A DNA stretch of 64,000 nt from M3007 sp044350425 (GTDB taxonomy: Bacteria; Bacteroidota; Bacteroidia; Chitinophagales; Saprospiraceae): assembly GCA_044350425.1 (NCBI GenBank), contig JBILHS010000008.1, forward strand, positions 1 through 64,000. Direction: 5' to 3'. Position numbers and translations under genes: made by a program. Under the pieces are notes generated by a model. That model saw only the letters and a program-made list of their open reading frames with translations. It searched no databases and had not been told where the DNA came from. Below are positions 31,251 through 39,991 of the stretch, piece by piece (positions within the stretch are counted from its first letter, which is position 1; the number at the start of each line of letters is the position of its first letter).

Positions 31251-33053
31251 CTAATCCACCCGAACCACTTTTTTCAACAAAACCGCTGCATCCTGCCCGG
31301 GGATCTCCAGCGAAAGTGAATAAATACCTTTTGGCAGATGATTGGTCTGGAGTTCAATGGTCTGTTCGCCGGTCTGGATCTGAACGGACTGCGTCAATGC
31401 GGGAATTCCCATCATATCATACATGACCAGACGGCCTTCAAATGCTGAGGCACTTTGCAGGGTAACATTTAAGACCTCCTTGAAAGGTACTGGTGATACC
31501 AGCACCTGCTCCAGGTTATCCAGTTCGCTCACGGCCACCACTTCAGGACAGCTGAATCCACGACGCACTTGTCCCCGGATTTCTCCCATGGGAAAGTCAG
31601 GCGATGCAATTTGTACATAAGTGCCACTATTTTCGATGATCGGGCCCAGTACCGCCATGATCTCATGCGAGCCCGCAATGACAGGTGCTGTTAAAGGGGT
31701 AGCGTGAAATGCTGTTCCATTGGTGCCAAATGCAGCTTCTGCAAAGTAACTGTCAATTGGATCTCCGGATAAACCTTCCGAAATCATCTTATAGTTGAGG
31801 TAGCAATTGGACTGATCTACTGAAGCCACCGCTATTCCTAGTGCATTGCTGCTGACTGGGGGCACCATTTGTACACCACAGAGATCAAAGGCGTACGCTT
31901 TTCGCAAGGTGTTTTTCATCACGCCTCTAAGCTCGCCATTGGGGTATGCAGTAGTCGGAACATTGACATATAAACGGTTCTGGGCTAAATCTGTCAGTTG
32001 GGCATCGGTGATTTTATATTTTTTGGTATAAAGTCCGGGGTAAGCTGTCGGATCCAGCGTTGTCAGTTCAGGGCCAACGGTTCCAGGATTCCCAACGTGA
32101 ACCTTGACAGTCGTAGTGGGGATGTTATTGATGAAAACGGTCGTGGTGAGGCTGTCCAGGGTCCCGTTCGGACTGGTAGCAAGCCAGCCAAAGCCAGAAG
32201 AAATAGGTGGCGGAGCTGGTATTTGTCCTCCAAAAACGGGGGCAGAAGATGCAAAATAACCCACATGGGTCAGTCTTCCCATGATCTCTCCATTGGGGTA
32301 GTTTTGGGTTTTGATCACCACATCATATTCCCCTTCACGGGCTTTTCTCAGAAATTGCGGGTCAATGGTATCCAGCAGCACCAGGCCCTGAATGAGCCCG
32401 CCCGCGATTTGCGATGTGCCGGCCACCTGATTGCCGGACTGATCATAAATGCCCACACTGAGAAGGGGGCTGCTCAAACCACGGTAGGTAAAAGCATACA
32501 CAATGTCTGCAGCACCCAAGGGATAGTGAATGCCCCCGAATGCGATGGCGGGGGAGCCATTGGGCGGATTTACCTGCGTGCTGGTCATGAGTACGCTGTA
32601 ATCAAGATCTGTTTCGCAGACAAATTGGCCGCGGATCTCTCCGCTAGGATGGGCAGTGGTGCTTACCTGTGCGTAAACGCCATTGACCAGCAGGTTCTCC
32701 AGAAGCGCTGGTGTCACATCCAGTTGTCCCCGGATATGCCGCCCTTCAATGACCGAAAGAAAGTCCAGCAGCACAGCGCCGGTTTGCCCCGTAATGCCGA
32801 GGCGTATTTTAGCATCCGTCACAGCACCATCCATGCCTACCAGCATCCCACTCACGTCCACTTTGGTACGGTCCGGGGTAAAAATAAAGGTAACCAGACA
32901 TTTGGCATCGGTGTTGACCGCCGGAATGACCTCTGAGCCACTCAGCTCGGCGTGGAAAACCAGGTGGGGAAGCTGTGCTTGTACTTTGGCAGGGGTGGCC
33001 AGCAGGCTGGCCAAAAGCAGCAAGGGAAGGAGAAAGTAGCTTGTTTTATTCAT
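31251..33053 (-). CDS. Secreted CHRD-domain protein with T9SS tail
   Basis: 600 residues. Signal peptide ~1-27 (ATPAKVQAQ). About four CHRD repeats: FHAELSGSEVIPAVNTDA near 35, then repeated ends HPSGEIRGQF, YPNGEIMGRL, YPNGELRGVM and FPMGEIRGQV. CHRD domains are beta-rich extracellular modules of unknown ligand. A weak type A sorting tail runs from ~515 (LEQVLVSPVPFKEVLNVTL ... LPKGIYSLSLEI), so export by the type IX system is predicted. No direct-repeat promoter. Confidence 0.9.
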   Translation of the reverse strand: MNKTSYFLLPLLLLASLLATPAKVQAQLPHLVFHAELSGSEVIPAVNTDAKCLVTFIFTPDRTKVDVSGMLVGMDGAVTDAKIRLGITGQTGAVLLDFLSVIEGRHIRGQLDVTPALLENLLVNGVYAQVSTTAHPSGEIRGQFVCETDLDYSVLMTSTQVNPPNGSPAIAFGGIHYPLGAADIVYAFTYRGLSSPLLSVGIYDQSGNQVAGTSQIAGGLIQGLVLLDTIDPQFLRKAREGEYDVVIKTQNYPNGEIMGRLTHVGYFASSAPVFGGQIPAPPPISSGFGWLATSPNGTLDSLTTTVFINNIPTTTVKVHVGNPGTVGPELTTLDPTAYPGLYTKKYKITDAQLTDLAQNRLYVNVPTTAYPNGELRGVMKNTLRKAYAFDLCGVQMVPPVSSNALGIAVASVDQSNCYLNYKMISEGLSGDPIDSYFAEAAFGTNGTAFHATPLTAPVIAGSHEIMAVLGPIIENSGTYVQIASPDFPMGEIRGQVRRGFSCPEVVAVSELDNLEQVLVSPVPFKEVLNVTLQSASAFEGRLVMYDMMGIPALTQSVQIQTGEQTIELQTNHLPKGIYSLSLEIPGQDAAVLLKKVVRVD

Positions 33054-33212
33054 GGTGAAGATCTGTTTAAGAGCATAAAATTGTTAGGCAAATCTACAGT
33101 GTTTAGGTTCGTTTTTTTTGTGTTTTTTTGAGTCTACTCGATGAAAAACCTGATTCATCCTGTTTAAAAGGCGATTCGCTCATTTTAGACAAAATTGAAA
33201 TAATTCCGCCTT

Positions 33213-35396
33213 ATGTTTCTGAAAATATTACGAATCGTCATGATTAGACTTCTTTTTTTTACGGTGGTCCTGAGCCTCCATTTTTCATGCCTTTATGCAC
33301 AAGGTCCGGAATGGCAGCAGATTCCCGGACCCGATGGTGGAAACATCAAGAACTTTGATCTGGATGGGGCCACACTCTATGCGCTGACTAAAGGAGGTAT
33401 TTATCGCTCAGAGGATGAGGGCTATAAGTGGGCACTGCTCCCTAAAACGCTTTTGACCACACGAGGATTAAGCCAATTTCGCGCGGAAAATGGTATTTTT
33501 TATGCGCTGAAAGCGGGCGCCTTGCTTCGCAGTGACAACCAGGGACAGTCCTGGAAAGCTGTGTTGCAAAAACCTTTTCCCATGAATTTTGAATCAGAGC
33601 ACCTTCAGTATGTTTTTGTAAAAGGTGACACCTTGCTTGTAGGAAGTCTGTTTACCATTTACAGATCTACAGATAAAGGTGAATCCTGGACAAACTCAGA
33701 AGATCTGGTCCCGGCCTCTTTTGTGTCCATTTTTGAATACAAAAACGAGTTTTTCGCTGCTCAGGATCGGTATATTTATCGCTCCTCGGATGGAGGTGTT
33801 ACCTGGAAAAAGGTATTTACAACCTCCAATGGGTATGCTGCTGTGGTAGCAACGGATTCATTCCTCCTGGCGTTTTATACGGATAAATCCCGCCTTGTAC
33901 GGAGCATAGATGGATTTCGGAGCTGGAAAACAATTGATACAGATACGCTGAATATTCACCTTGAAGAGGATCCTTATGGAGGCTATCCTTTTAAGTGGAT
34001 CGGTGGAACAGGTAAAATGCTCTATTACTTTCAAACAGGAGACAGTCACTATTTCTGCCCTATTAGATATTGCTATTCATCAGATGGAGGGACTACATGG
34101 ATGCGTGGAAATAACGGAATGCAATTGCCCATTGGTAGAAGATTAAATGATGGTATAAACTTTGGCCAACATATTTTAATCGGAAGTGATTTGATTCAGC
34201 ATTCTGTAGATAGTGCACGCACATTCTTTCCACTCCAAAAGGGTTTGAGCAGTGCTTCAGTTTGGCAAATTTTGCATCAAAAAAAGAAAGCGATATTAAC
34301 CTTGAGTCCAGGGGAAAATCACCTTTCTTCAGACTTAGGCGAGTCTTGGGAAACAGAACCATTGCAGGATTCTTTGGACAACAATTGTCAGCAGAGGGTT
34401 TGGTTGAGAAAAACGAACAATAGGATATTTCGACGACGTGATCTGTATTTTGAATACACTGAGGATGGAGGGCACAACTGGGTAGGATTAGATGTTGAAT
34501 CTTCGTCCCACTGGTTCACTACAGAAAATGCTTTTTTTATTCGAGAAACAAAATGGACTCCAGCAGGAGTTGTGGATAAAATTTGGAAACTTGATGACGA
34601 GAATACTGCTTTTGTCGAAATTGAGCTTTCAGGTTTTGATCTCTTTAATTATTCTTACACCTATTTCTATGGCTATGGCGACCGGTTTGGAGTTGAATTA
34701 GATAGCTTTTATGTCTTTGATGAAAACGGCATTCTGATCCGAAATCTCCCTACAATACCCTGTAAAGCAATGCTCTTCGGTGATCTTGGAAACCTCTACT
34801 TCGATGGTAATACCTATTATAATTTCTGCAATGATCGGGCCTATATCCTACCACCCAATGCGGTAGACTGGCAGGAGATATATCCCCAGGACTGGACCAC
34901 AGGTATCCCGCTTTACCATAGTCCCATGACCTTTTTTGAGCCACACGATGGCGTCATTTGGGTTGGACTGGAAGGCAAAGGCCTTTTTTATGCTACGGAT
35001 AATACAGGGCGTTTTTACCCGGCGCAGCCACAAATGCCTTATCCATATCCAACTTCGATTTCTTTTGTCGAAAATAGCATTTGGGTAGGCACAGATGGGG
35101 GAGGGATCTGGACTTATCCACTACCCAAAACGCGCAATGACCAGGCTGATAACCCTGGATTTAAAGCATTTCCCAATCCTTCCAATGGGGCATTGAATTT
35201 ACAATCTGAATTGTTCGTCAAGGGAGAAATCGCCTTTTCCTTACTGGATGCTGCTGGTCGGCAGATGGCCACGGAAACACTCACGCCTGGCCAGTACTGG
35301 AGTTTAGATTTTCCGGGATTACCCAAAGGCCTGTATTTTTTGCAAATGCGTACAGAATCAGGTGTTTATGGATTGAAATGGTTGATTTTGAATTGA
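33213..35396 (+). CDS. Secreted BNR/sialidase-like propeller protein with T9SS tail
   Basis: 727 residues; MIRLLFFTV at 33240 may be the true start and gives a cleaner signal peptide ending SCLYAQ. Repeated propeller motifs, one per blade, ~25-400 and ~560-640: GGIYRSEDEGYKWALL, LLRSDNQGQSWKAV, IYRSTDKGESWTNS, IYRSSDGGVTWKKV, VRSIDGFRSWKT, CYSSDGGTTWMRG. These Asp-box-like turns mark VPS10/BNR folds, not proof of sialidase activity. The tail from ~650 (FKAFPNPSNGALNLQ ... GLYFLQM) is a type A sorting signal. Surface or secreted, role unknown. Confidence 0.88.
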   Translation: MFLKILRIVMIRLLFFTVVLSLHFSCLYAQGPEWQQIPGPDGGNIKNFDLDGATLYALTKGGIYRSEDEGYKWALLPKTLLTTRGLSQFRAENGIFYALKAGALLRSDNQGQSWKAVLQKPFPMNFESEHLQYVFVKGDTLLVGSLFTIYRSTDKGESWTNSEDLVPASFVSIFEYKNEFFAAQDRYIYRSSDGGVTWKKVFTTSNGYAAVVATDSFLLAFYTDKSRLVRSIDGFRSWKTIDTDTLNIHLEEDPYGGYPFKWIGGTGKMLYYFQTGDSHYFCPIRYCYSSDGGTTWMRGNNGMQLPIGRRLNDGINFGQHILIGSDLIQHSVDSARTFFPLQKGLSSASVWQILHQKKKAILTLSPGENHLSSDLGESWETEPLQDSLDNNCQQRVWLRKTNNRIFRRRDLYFEYTEDGGHNWVGLDVESSSHWFTTENAFFIRETKWTPAGVVDKIWKLDDENTAFVEIELSGFDLFNYSYTYFYGYGDRFGVELDSFYVFDENGILIRNLPTIPCKAMLFGDLGNLYFDGNTYYNFCNDRAYILPPNAVDWQEIYPQDWTTGIPLYHSPMTFFEPHDGVIWVGLEGKGLFYATDNTGRFYPAQPQMPYPYPTSISFVENSIWVGTDGGGIWTYPLPKTRNDQADNPGFKAFPNPSNGALNLQSELFVKGEIAFSLLDAAGRQMATETLTPGQYWSLDFPGLPKGLYFLQMRTESGVYGLKWLILN

Positions 35397-35409
35397 GGAG
35401 GACCAAACC

Positions 35410-35621
35410 ATACAGCGGGACATTTTTGATTTAGATCCAGACGAGACTGTATCATAAGTCAACCTCAATCCAAAGCGACCATAGATTATTTCGTTTTCTC
35501 TGGCAAGTTTTTAAAACCTGGAAGGTTTATCAACTCAAAAGGAATAAAATTTGGAATAAAGCTTAGGTGGAAGACTTATGAGATAGCCTCGTCTCACTTT
35601 GAGAAAAGAACCAGTAGTCTG
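35410..35621. mobile_element. Element D: 212-bp insertion with 9-bp target duplication
   Basis: Flanked by GACCAAACC at 35401-35409 and 35622-35630. The outer ends resemble element A (GGACATTTTTGA on the left, CCAGTAGTCTG on the right). Inside is a second inverted pair, ACGAGACTGTATCATAAGTC near 35441 against GACTTATGAGATAGCCTCGT near 35571. No coding sequence. Probably a longer relative of element A, or A with another element nested in it. Confidence 0.75.
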
Positions 35622-35701
35622 GACCAAACCACATTTATCCCAACCTCTGAAACACGCTGCGTGTATTAATCCTCGCAAGAAAATCACCCAGCAGCCCTAA
35701 C

Positions 35702-36853
35702 TTGCGCGCTCAAATCTCCCACACCTTGATCATCGGTTTCGACGCAAAACGCTATTTCAACAACCCCACAGGCCTGGGCTTTTACAGCCGTACCCTGCTG
35801 GAAGGCCTGCGTCGTTTTTATCCGGAACATCAATATCTGCTGTATACGCCTTACAACCGGGACAAACTGGCCTTGGTCAGCGACGGTATGCGGATGCCCG
35901 ATTCCTGGCTGGGCAAAGCCTTCCATCCTTTGTGGCGAAGCAGGGGCATTACCCGACAATTGCAACGAGACGGAGTGGAGGTTTTTCACGGACTCAGTCA
36001 TGAACTTCCCAACGGCTTGAAAAAGGCCGGGATCCGAAGTGTGGTGTCCATGCACGACCTGATTTTCATGCGTTTTCCCAATTTGTACCCTCCGGTGGAT
36101 CGGTTTTTTTATGAACAGAAATACCGCCGTGCAGCCAGGCAGGCCGATCAGGTCGTAGCAATCAGTGAACAGACCAAGACTGATCTGGAGGAGTTTTTTA
36201 AGATCCCACCGCAGCAGGTGCAGGTCATCGGCCAATCCTGTGATGTGGTTTTTGAACGACTCAGTCTTCGGCATCACCCGGACCGGCTGGAATTGCCGCT
36301 ACCCGGAACTGCCGGCCTGCCAGCGGCAGACTATCTGATCTCGGTAGGCAGCCTAACGCCCAGAAAAAACTGGCACACCCTGCTGGATGCACTGTTTTTG
36401 CTCAAAAATGAAGGTCTGGACGTGCCGCTTGTGGCTGTGGGTGCGGGCAATAGTGCTTACGCCAAAGGACTGCAGGAGCAATCAGAAAAGCTGGGCCTGC
36501 AGGTGTACTGGATCGATGAACATTTGCAAACCCAAACGCTTGCCTTGCTCTATCGAAGAGCGGCAGCGCTGGTATATCCCTCTGTTTTTGAAGGCTTTGG
36601 AATCCCGATCCTGGAGGCAATGACCGTGGGGATTCCCGTGGTGACCAGTCGGGGAGGGTGTTTCGAGGAGGTGGGAGGAGCAGCAGCGCTGTACGCCGAT
36701 CCGAATCAGGCAGCGGATCTGGCCCGGCAGATCTCCAAAGTGCTGGAAACCGAAACGCACCAGGATCTGGTCTCCAAAATTCCCGCGCAAATTGCGCACT
36801 TCGCTCCTGAAAAAATTTGTGCGGCCTGGATGGAAGTTTATCTGGGCCTATAA
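35702..36853 (+). CDS. Glycosyltransferase family 4 protein
   Basis: 383 residues, full-length GT4. N-terminal Rossmann half with GFDAKRYFNNPTGLGFYSR. Linker ISVGSLTPRKNWHTLLDAL near 220. Nucleotide-sugar site VYPSVFEGFGIPILEAMTVG near 290, the EX7E-type motif with FEGFGIP. Transfers a sugar from a nucleotide donor in polysaccharide or O-antigen-type synthesis. The start is a TTG at 35702, the first recognised start; the frame stays open upstream, so a different non-ATG start is possible. Terminator at 36856. Confidence 0.88.
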   Translation: MRAQISHTLIIGFDAKRYFNNPTGLGFYSRTLLEGLRRFYPEHQYLLYTPYNRDKLALVSDGMRMPDSWLGKAFHPLWRSRGITRQLQRDGVEVFHGLSHELPNGLKKAGIRSVVSMHDLIFMRFPNLYPPVDRFFYEQKYRRAARQADQVVAISEQTKTDLEEFFKIPPQQVQVIGQSCDVVFERLSLRHHPDRLELPLPGTAGLPAADYLISVGSLTPRKNWHTLLDALFLLKNEGLDVPLVAVGAGNSAYAKGLQEQSEKLGLQVYWIDEHLQTQTLALLYRRAAALVYPSVFEGFGIPILEAMTVGIPVVTSRGGCFEEVGGAAALYADPNQAADLARQISKVLETETHQDLVSKIPAQIAHFAPEKICAAWMEVYLGL

Positions 36854-36855
36854 AC

Positions 36856-36878
36856 GTTGCGCCGCTCTGCGGCTTTTT
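36856..36878 (+). terminator. Terminator of the GT4 gene, made from a repeat core
   Basis: GCCGC/GCGGC stem with loop TCT followed by TTTTT. The sequence AACGTTGCGCCGCTCTGCGGC resembles the arm of the palindromic repeat at 31001-31025, so a repeat end seems to have become a terminator. Confidence 0.75.
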
Positions 36879-36944
36879 ACCTCAATTATTCATGTGTTTT
36901 CTCTGCCTAATGTTTGGCCATCGTCCAACATAATTCCAAACTTT

Positions 36945-37112
36945 AATTCAACACACGTCACCCATGTAGCCTATAAAAGAGTGATGATTACATGCGTGAT
37001 GATTGTTGAAGTAGAGGTTTGAATTTCGATGGCGGAAGGAACAGCCCTCAGCAATCATTAATTCAAAAATCGGCTTTGACTTCAACACGCATCACGCATG
37101 TAATCATCACTC
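36945..37112. repeat. Inverted-repeat structure with 34-bp arms plus a third copy
   Basis: Arms at 36979-37012 (GAGTGATGATTACATGCGTG...) and 37079-37112 are inverted copies with two differences. A shorter direct relative of the right arm (TTCAACACACGTCACCCATG) is at ~36948. It fills the 317-bp gap between the GT4 and SPFH genes; no gene seen there. Confidence 0.7.
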
Positions 37113-37170
37113 GTCAATCAATAATATTCAGGGAATGCCCTATGTTACACTACAGGCATCCCTCCTTGAA

Positions 37171-38100
37171 TTATCCCTTGTCTTGGTTCGAAAAATCCAT
37201 CTTATTAAGCGCCATGAGCTCTTTCATGGTTTTCTGCATGCCATCAACGGAGCCATCAAGGAAAATGACGTTGCCTTTGCCATGTTCGGTAAAGTTTTTG
37301 ATCGCTTCCGTCCACATGGAAAACAGGATGACCGAGGTATCCAGATTGGCGGTCTGCATTTCTTTGGCAGCATGGCTCATACCCCGTGCCACTTCTTCAC
37401 GGAATAGCGCCACGGCCTGACCGCGCATTTTGGCGGCTTCACGCTCCGCTTCCGCAGAGATCTTGATCGCATTACCTTCCGCTTCGGCCGCTTTGGTCTT
37501 GGTGATCAGGAGTGCCTGGCCTTCGTTTTCAGCCGCCGCCTTCAGGTTGTTTGCAGCTACGATCTTCGACATGGAACGCATCACTTCTTCGTCGAACGTA
37601 ATGTCGTTGATCTGTAGATCGATGAGGTGAAAACCCCAGTCCTCCAGCATGTGGTCAATGTTGACCTTTACTGCATCGGTGATCTCCCGGCGCAGGGAAA
37701 GCACTTCCTGCTGCTTTTTGGTGGCTACAAAGGAACGGATGCTGCCCTCTACCGTACGGGTCAGGGTGGCCATAAAATCGCGGTCGCCCACAAATCGGAA
37801 GGCCACTTTTTTAACGGTTTCTTCGGCATTGTCCATCACTGAAAAAAGCAGCAACGAAGTAAAATGCACATTGGCCTGGTCAATCGTAACCGCCTGGAAG
37901 TTGAGTTCCACCGCCCGGTTTTGAACCGAAATGCGCTTGAAGATCTGTTCAATGAACGGGATCCGGAAACTCAGACCGGGATAAAGCGTCCGGTTGTACT
38001 TGCCAAAAATCGTAGTAATGGCAACAGTGCCTTGTTGTACCGTAACGAGGCTCAAAAAAATGAGCACTAAAATTATCGGAATGTAATAAAGTGTGGGCAT
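37171..38100 (-). CDS. SPFH/Band 7 (stomatin/prohibitin-type) membrane protein
   Basis: 309 residues from ATG 38100 (MPTLYYIPIILVLIFLSLV, membrane anchor ~5-22). SPFH domain ~23-190 (VQQGTVAITTIFGKYNRTLYPG ... NITFDEEVMRSMSKIV-like), then a long Ala/Glu-rich coiled coil (AAENEGQALLITKTKAAEAE, ISAEAEREAAKMRGQ). Such proteins form oligomeric rings or microdomains that organise membrane proteins and proteases. A CAAAGGT -7 box lies 27 bp upstream, without the direct-repeat motif. Monocistronic. Confidence 0.92.
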   Translation of the reverse strand: MPTLYYIPIILVLIFLSLVTVQQGTVAITTIFGKYNRTLYPGLSFRIPFIEQIFKRISVQNRAVELNFQAVTIDQANVHFTSLLLFSVMDNAEETVKKVAFRFVGDRDFMATLTRTVEGSIRSFVATKKQQEVLSLRREITDAVKVNIDHMLEDWGFHLIDLQINDITFDEEVMRSMSKIVAANNLKAAAENEGQALLITKTKAAEAEGNAIKISAEAEREAAKMRGQAVALFREEVARGMSHAAKEMQTANLDTSVILFSMWTEAIKNFTEHGKGNVIFLDGSVDGMQKTMKELMALNKMDFSNQDKG

Positions 38101-38306
38101 GGTATTGAAAGTTTGATGTTGATGCTCAAAGGTGAGGGGTCTAAACCAGGCAGGCCTTGTTTCTCCGACCAATCAACGTTTTAGCGGTGTGAAAATGGGA
38201 ATAATTTCGTCAATAGAGGGAAAAATCTCATTTTTGTCACAAAATCAAGCCGGCTGCACAGGCTCTGCTAATTTCTCCCCTACTTTGCCTGAAATTTTAA
38301 TACTCC

Positions 38307-39950
38307 ATGACATTTTCGAAATTCCTCTTCGGCCTGGTTCTGCTTGTTTTGGCTGAGACCGCTGAAGCACAATCACCTGTTTTTACCAGAGACGATACCT
38401 TGCGGGGCAGCATCACACCCCAAAGAGATTGGTGGGACCTCACTTTTTACCACCTGAAAGTAAAGGTCAATCCGACCGAAAAAAGTATTTCAGGAAGCAA
38501 TGAGATCCGTTATAAGGTGCTGAATCCCGGTAAATTCATGCAAATCGATCTGCAGCCTCCCCTCCGCCTGGAACGGGCAGAACAGGATGGACAGGTCCTT
38601 GCTGTTCAACAGCAGGGACGGAATGCCTATTTCATTGAGTTGAAGAAAGAACAGCCGAAAGGTTCTGCGCAAAGTATCACCGTCTGGTATTCAGGCATTC
38701 CACTGGCCGCCAGAAATGCCCCCTGGGATGGAGGATTCAGCTGGAAACAAGACGAAAAAGGACAAGCTTTTGTAGCTACCTCCTGTCAGGGAATTGGCGC
38801 CAGTGTCTGGTGGCCCTGCAAAGACCATATGTATGATGAGCCGGATTCTCAGGCGATCTCGGTCACGGTACCCAAAAATCTGACCGATGTATCCAATGGC
38901 AGCTTGCGCAAGGTGACTGAAAACGGGGATGGTACCCATACCTTCGATTGGTTCGTATCAAATCCGATCAATAATTATGGTGTGAATGTCAACATTGCCG
39001 AATACACCCATTTTCAGGATACTTTTCAAGGTGAAAAAGGCTTGTTGCGCCTCGATTATTATGTGTTGCCCCAAAATCTGGAAAAGGCAAAAATGCAGTT
39101 TCAACAAGTGAAATTGATGCTTCGGGCTTTTGAACACTGGTTTGGCCCGTATCCTTTTTACGAGGATGGTTATAAATTGGTGGAGGTGCCGTATCTGGGT
39201 ATGGAACATCAGAGTTCGGTGACCTATGGCAATAAATATATGAATGGTTACCTGGGCAAAGACCTGTCCGGCACAGGCTGGGGACTAAAATGGGATTTTA
39301 TCATCATCCATGAGTCGGGGCATGAATGGTTTGCCAACAATATCACTTACCGCGACATTGCGGATATGTGGGTACACGAAAGTTTTACCAATTACAGCGA
39401 ATCACTTTTTACGGAGTATTATTACGGTAAGGAGGCAGGCGCGGCCTATGTGCGGGGATGCAGGACAGCCATCGGGAACAAGAGCCCCATCGTCGGGATC
39501 TATGGGGTCAACTCAGAAGGTTCGGGCGACATGTACCCAAAGGGTGGAAGCATGCTTCATACCATTCGTCAGGTCATCGATGATGATGAAAAATGGCGGG
39601 CTATTCTGCGAGGTCTGAATCGCGATTTTTATCATCAAACCGTGTTTGGAACCCAGATAGAGGCGTACATCAGTCGTCAATCCGGCAAAAAACTGGACAA
39701 GGTATTTGACCAGTATTTGCGTCATACCGAAATTCCGGTTTTGGAATATCAGATCAAAGGAAGCAAGTTAAAATACCGATGGACCAACTGCATCGAAGGT
39801 TTTGATATGCCGGTAAAAGTGACCTTAGCTCCCGGAAAATACGACTTTATTTATCCGGGTACCCGGTGGAAAAGCAGCAGATGCACCCTGCCTCAAAGGG
39901 ATGATTTTCGGGTGGCCCCTGATTTTTATGTGACGGCCAAAAAGGGGTAA
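38307..39950 (+). CDS. M1 family metallopeptidase (aminopeptidase)
   Basis: 547 residues. Signal peptide to ~21 (AETAEAQ). N-terminal M1 saddle (~40-220). Exopeptidase-type motif GMEHQSSVTYG near 298 (GxMEN variant), and zinc site HESGHEWF near 335 with the third ligand Glu exactly 18 residues on (MWVHESF). It lacks the long C-terminal helical domain, as usual for the short Bacteroidota M1 group. Periplasmic or secreted peptide trimming is inferred. It lies 41 bp before the TonB-dependent receptor and may be co-transcribed. Confidence 0.93.
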   Translation: MTFSKFLFGLVLLVLAETAEAQSPVFTRDDTLRGSITPQRDWWDLTFYHLKVKVNPTEKSISGSNEIRYKVLNPGKFMQIDLQPPLRLERAEQDGQVLAVQQQGRNAYFIELKKEQPKGSAQSITVWYSGIPLAARNAPWDGGFSWKQDEKGQAFVATSCQGIGASVWWPCKDHMYDEPDSQAISVTVPKNLTDVSNGSLRKVTENGDGTHTFDWFVSNPINNYGVNVNIAEYTHFQDTFQGEKGLLRLDYYVLPQNLEKAKMQFQQVKLMLRAFEHWFGPYPFYEDGYKLVEVPYLGMEHQSSVTYGNKYMNGYLGKDLSGTGWGLKWDFIIIHESGHEWFANNITYRDIADMWVHESFTNYSESLFTEYYYGKEAGAAYVRGCRTAIGNKSPIVGIYGVNSEGSGDMYPKGGSMLHTIRQVIDDDEKWRAILRGLNRDFYHQTVFGTQIEAYISRQSGKKLDKVFDQYLRHTEIPVLEYQIKGSKLKYRWTNCIEGFDMPVKVTLAPGKYDFIYPGTRWKSSRCTLPQRDDFRVAPDFYVTAKKG

Positions 39951-39991
39951 AACCAGCACCCAAACCAATCGCTTTTATAATTTTTGTAACC

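Noticed and set aside
33213..35396. Sialidase activity for the BNR-repeat protein
   Set aside because: Asp-box-like turns alone are not specific; no catalytic Arg triad or Tyr/Glu pair could be placed.
38127..38133. CAAAGGT upstream of the SPFH gene as another regulon site
   Set aside because: The -7 box is present, but the positions 23 and 44 bp further upstream do not match the 10-bp motif; it serves as a negative control, like 47868 and 57253.
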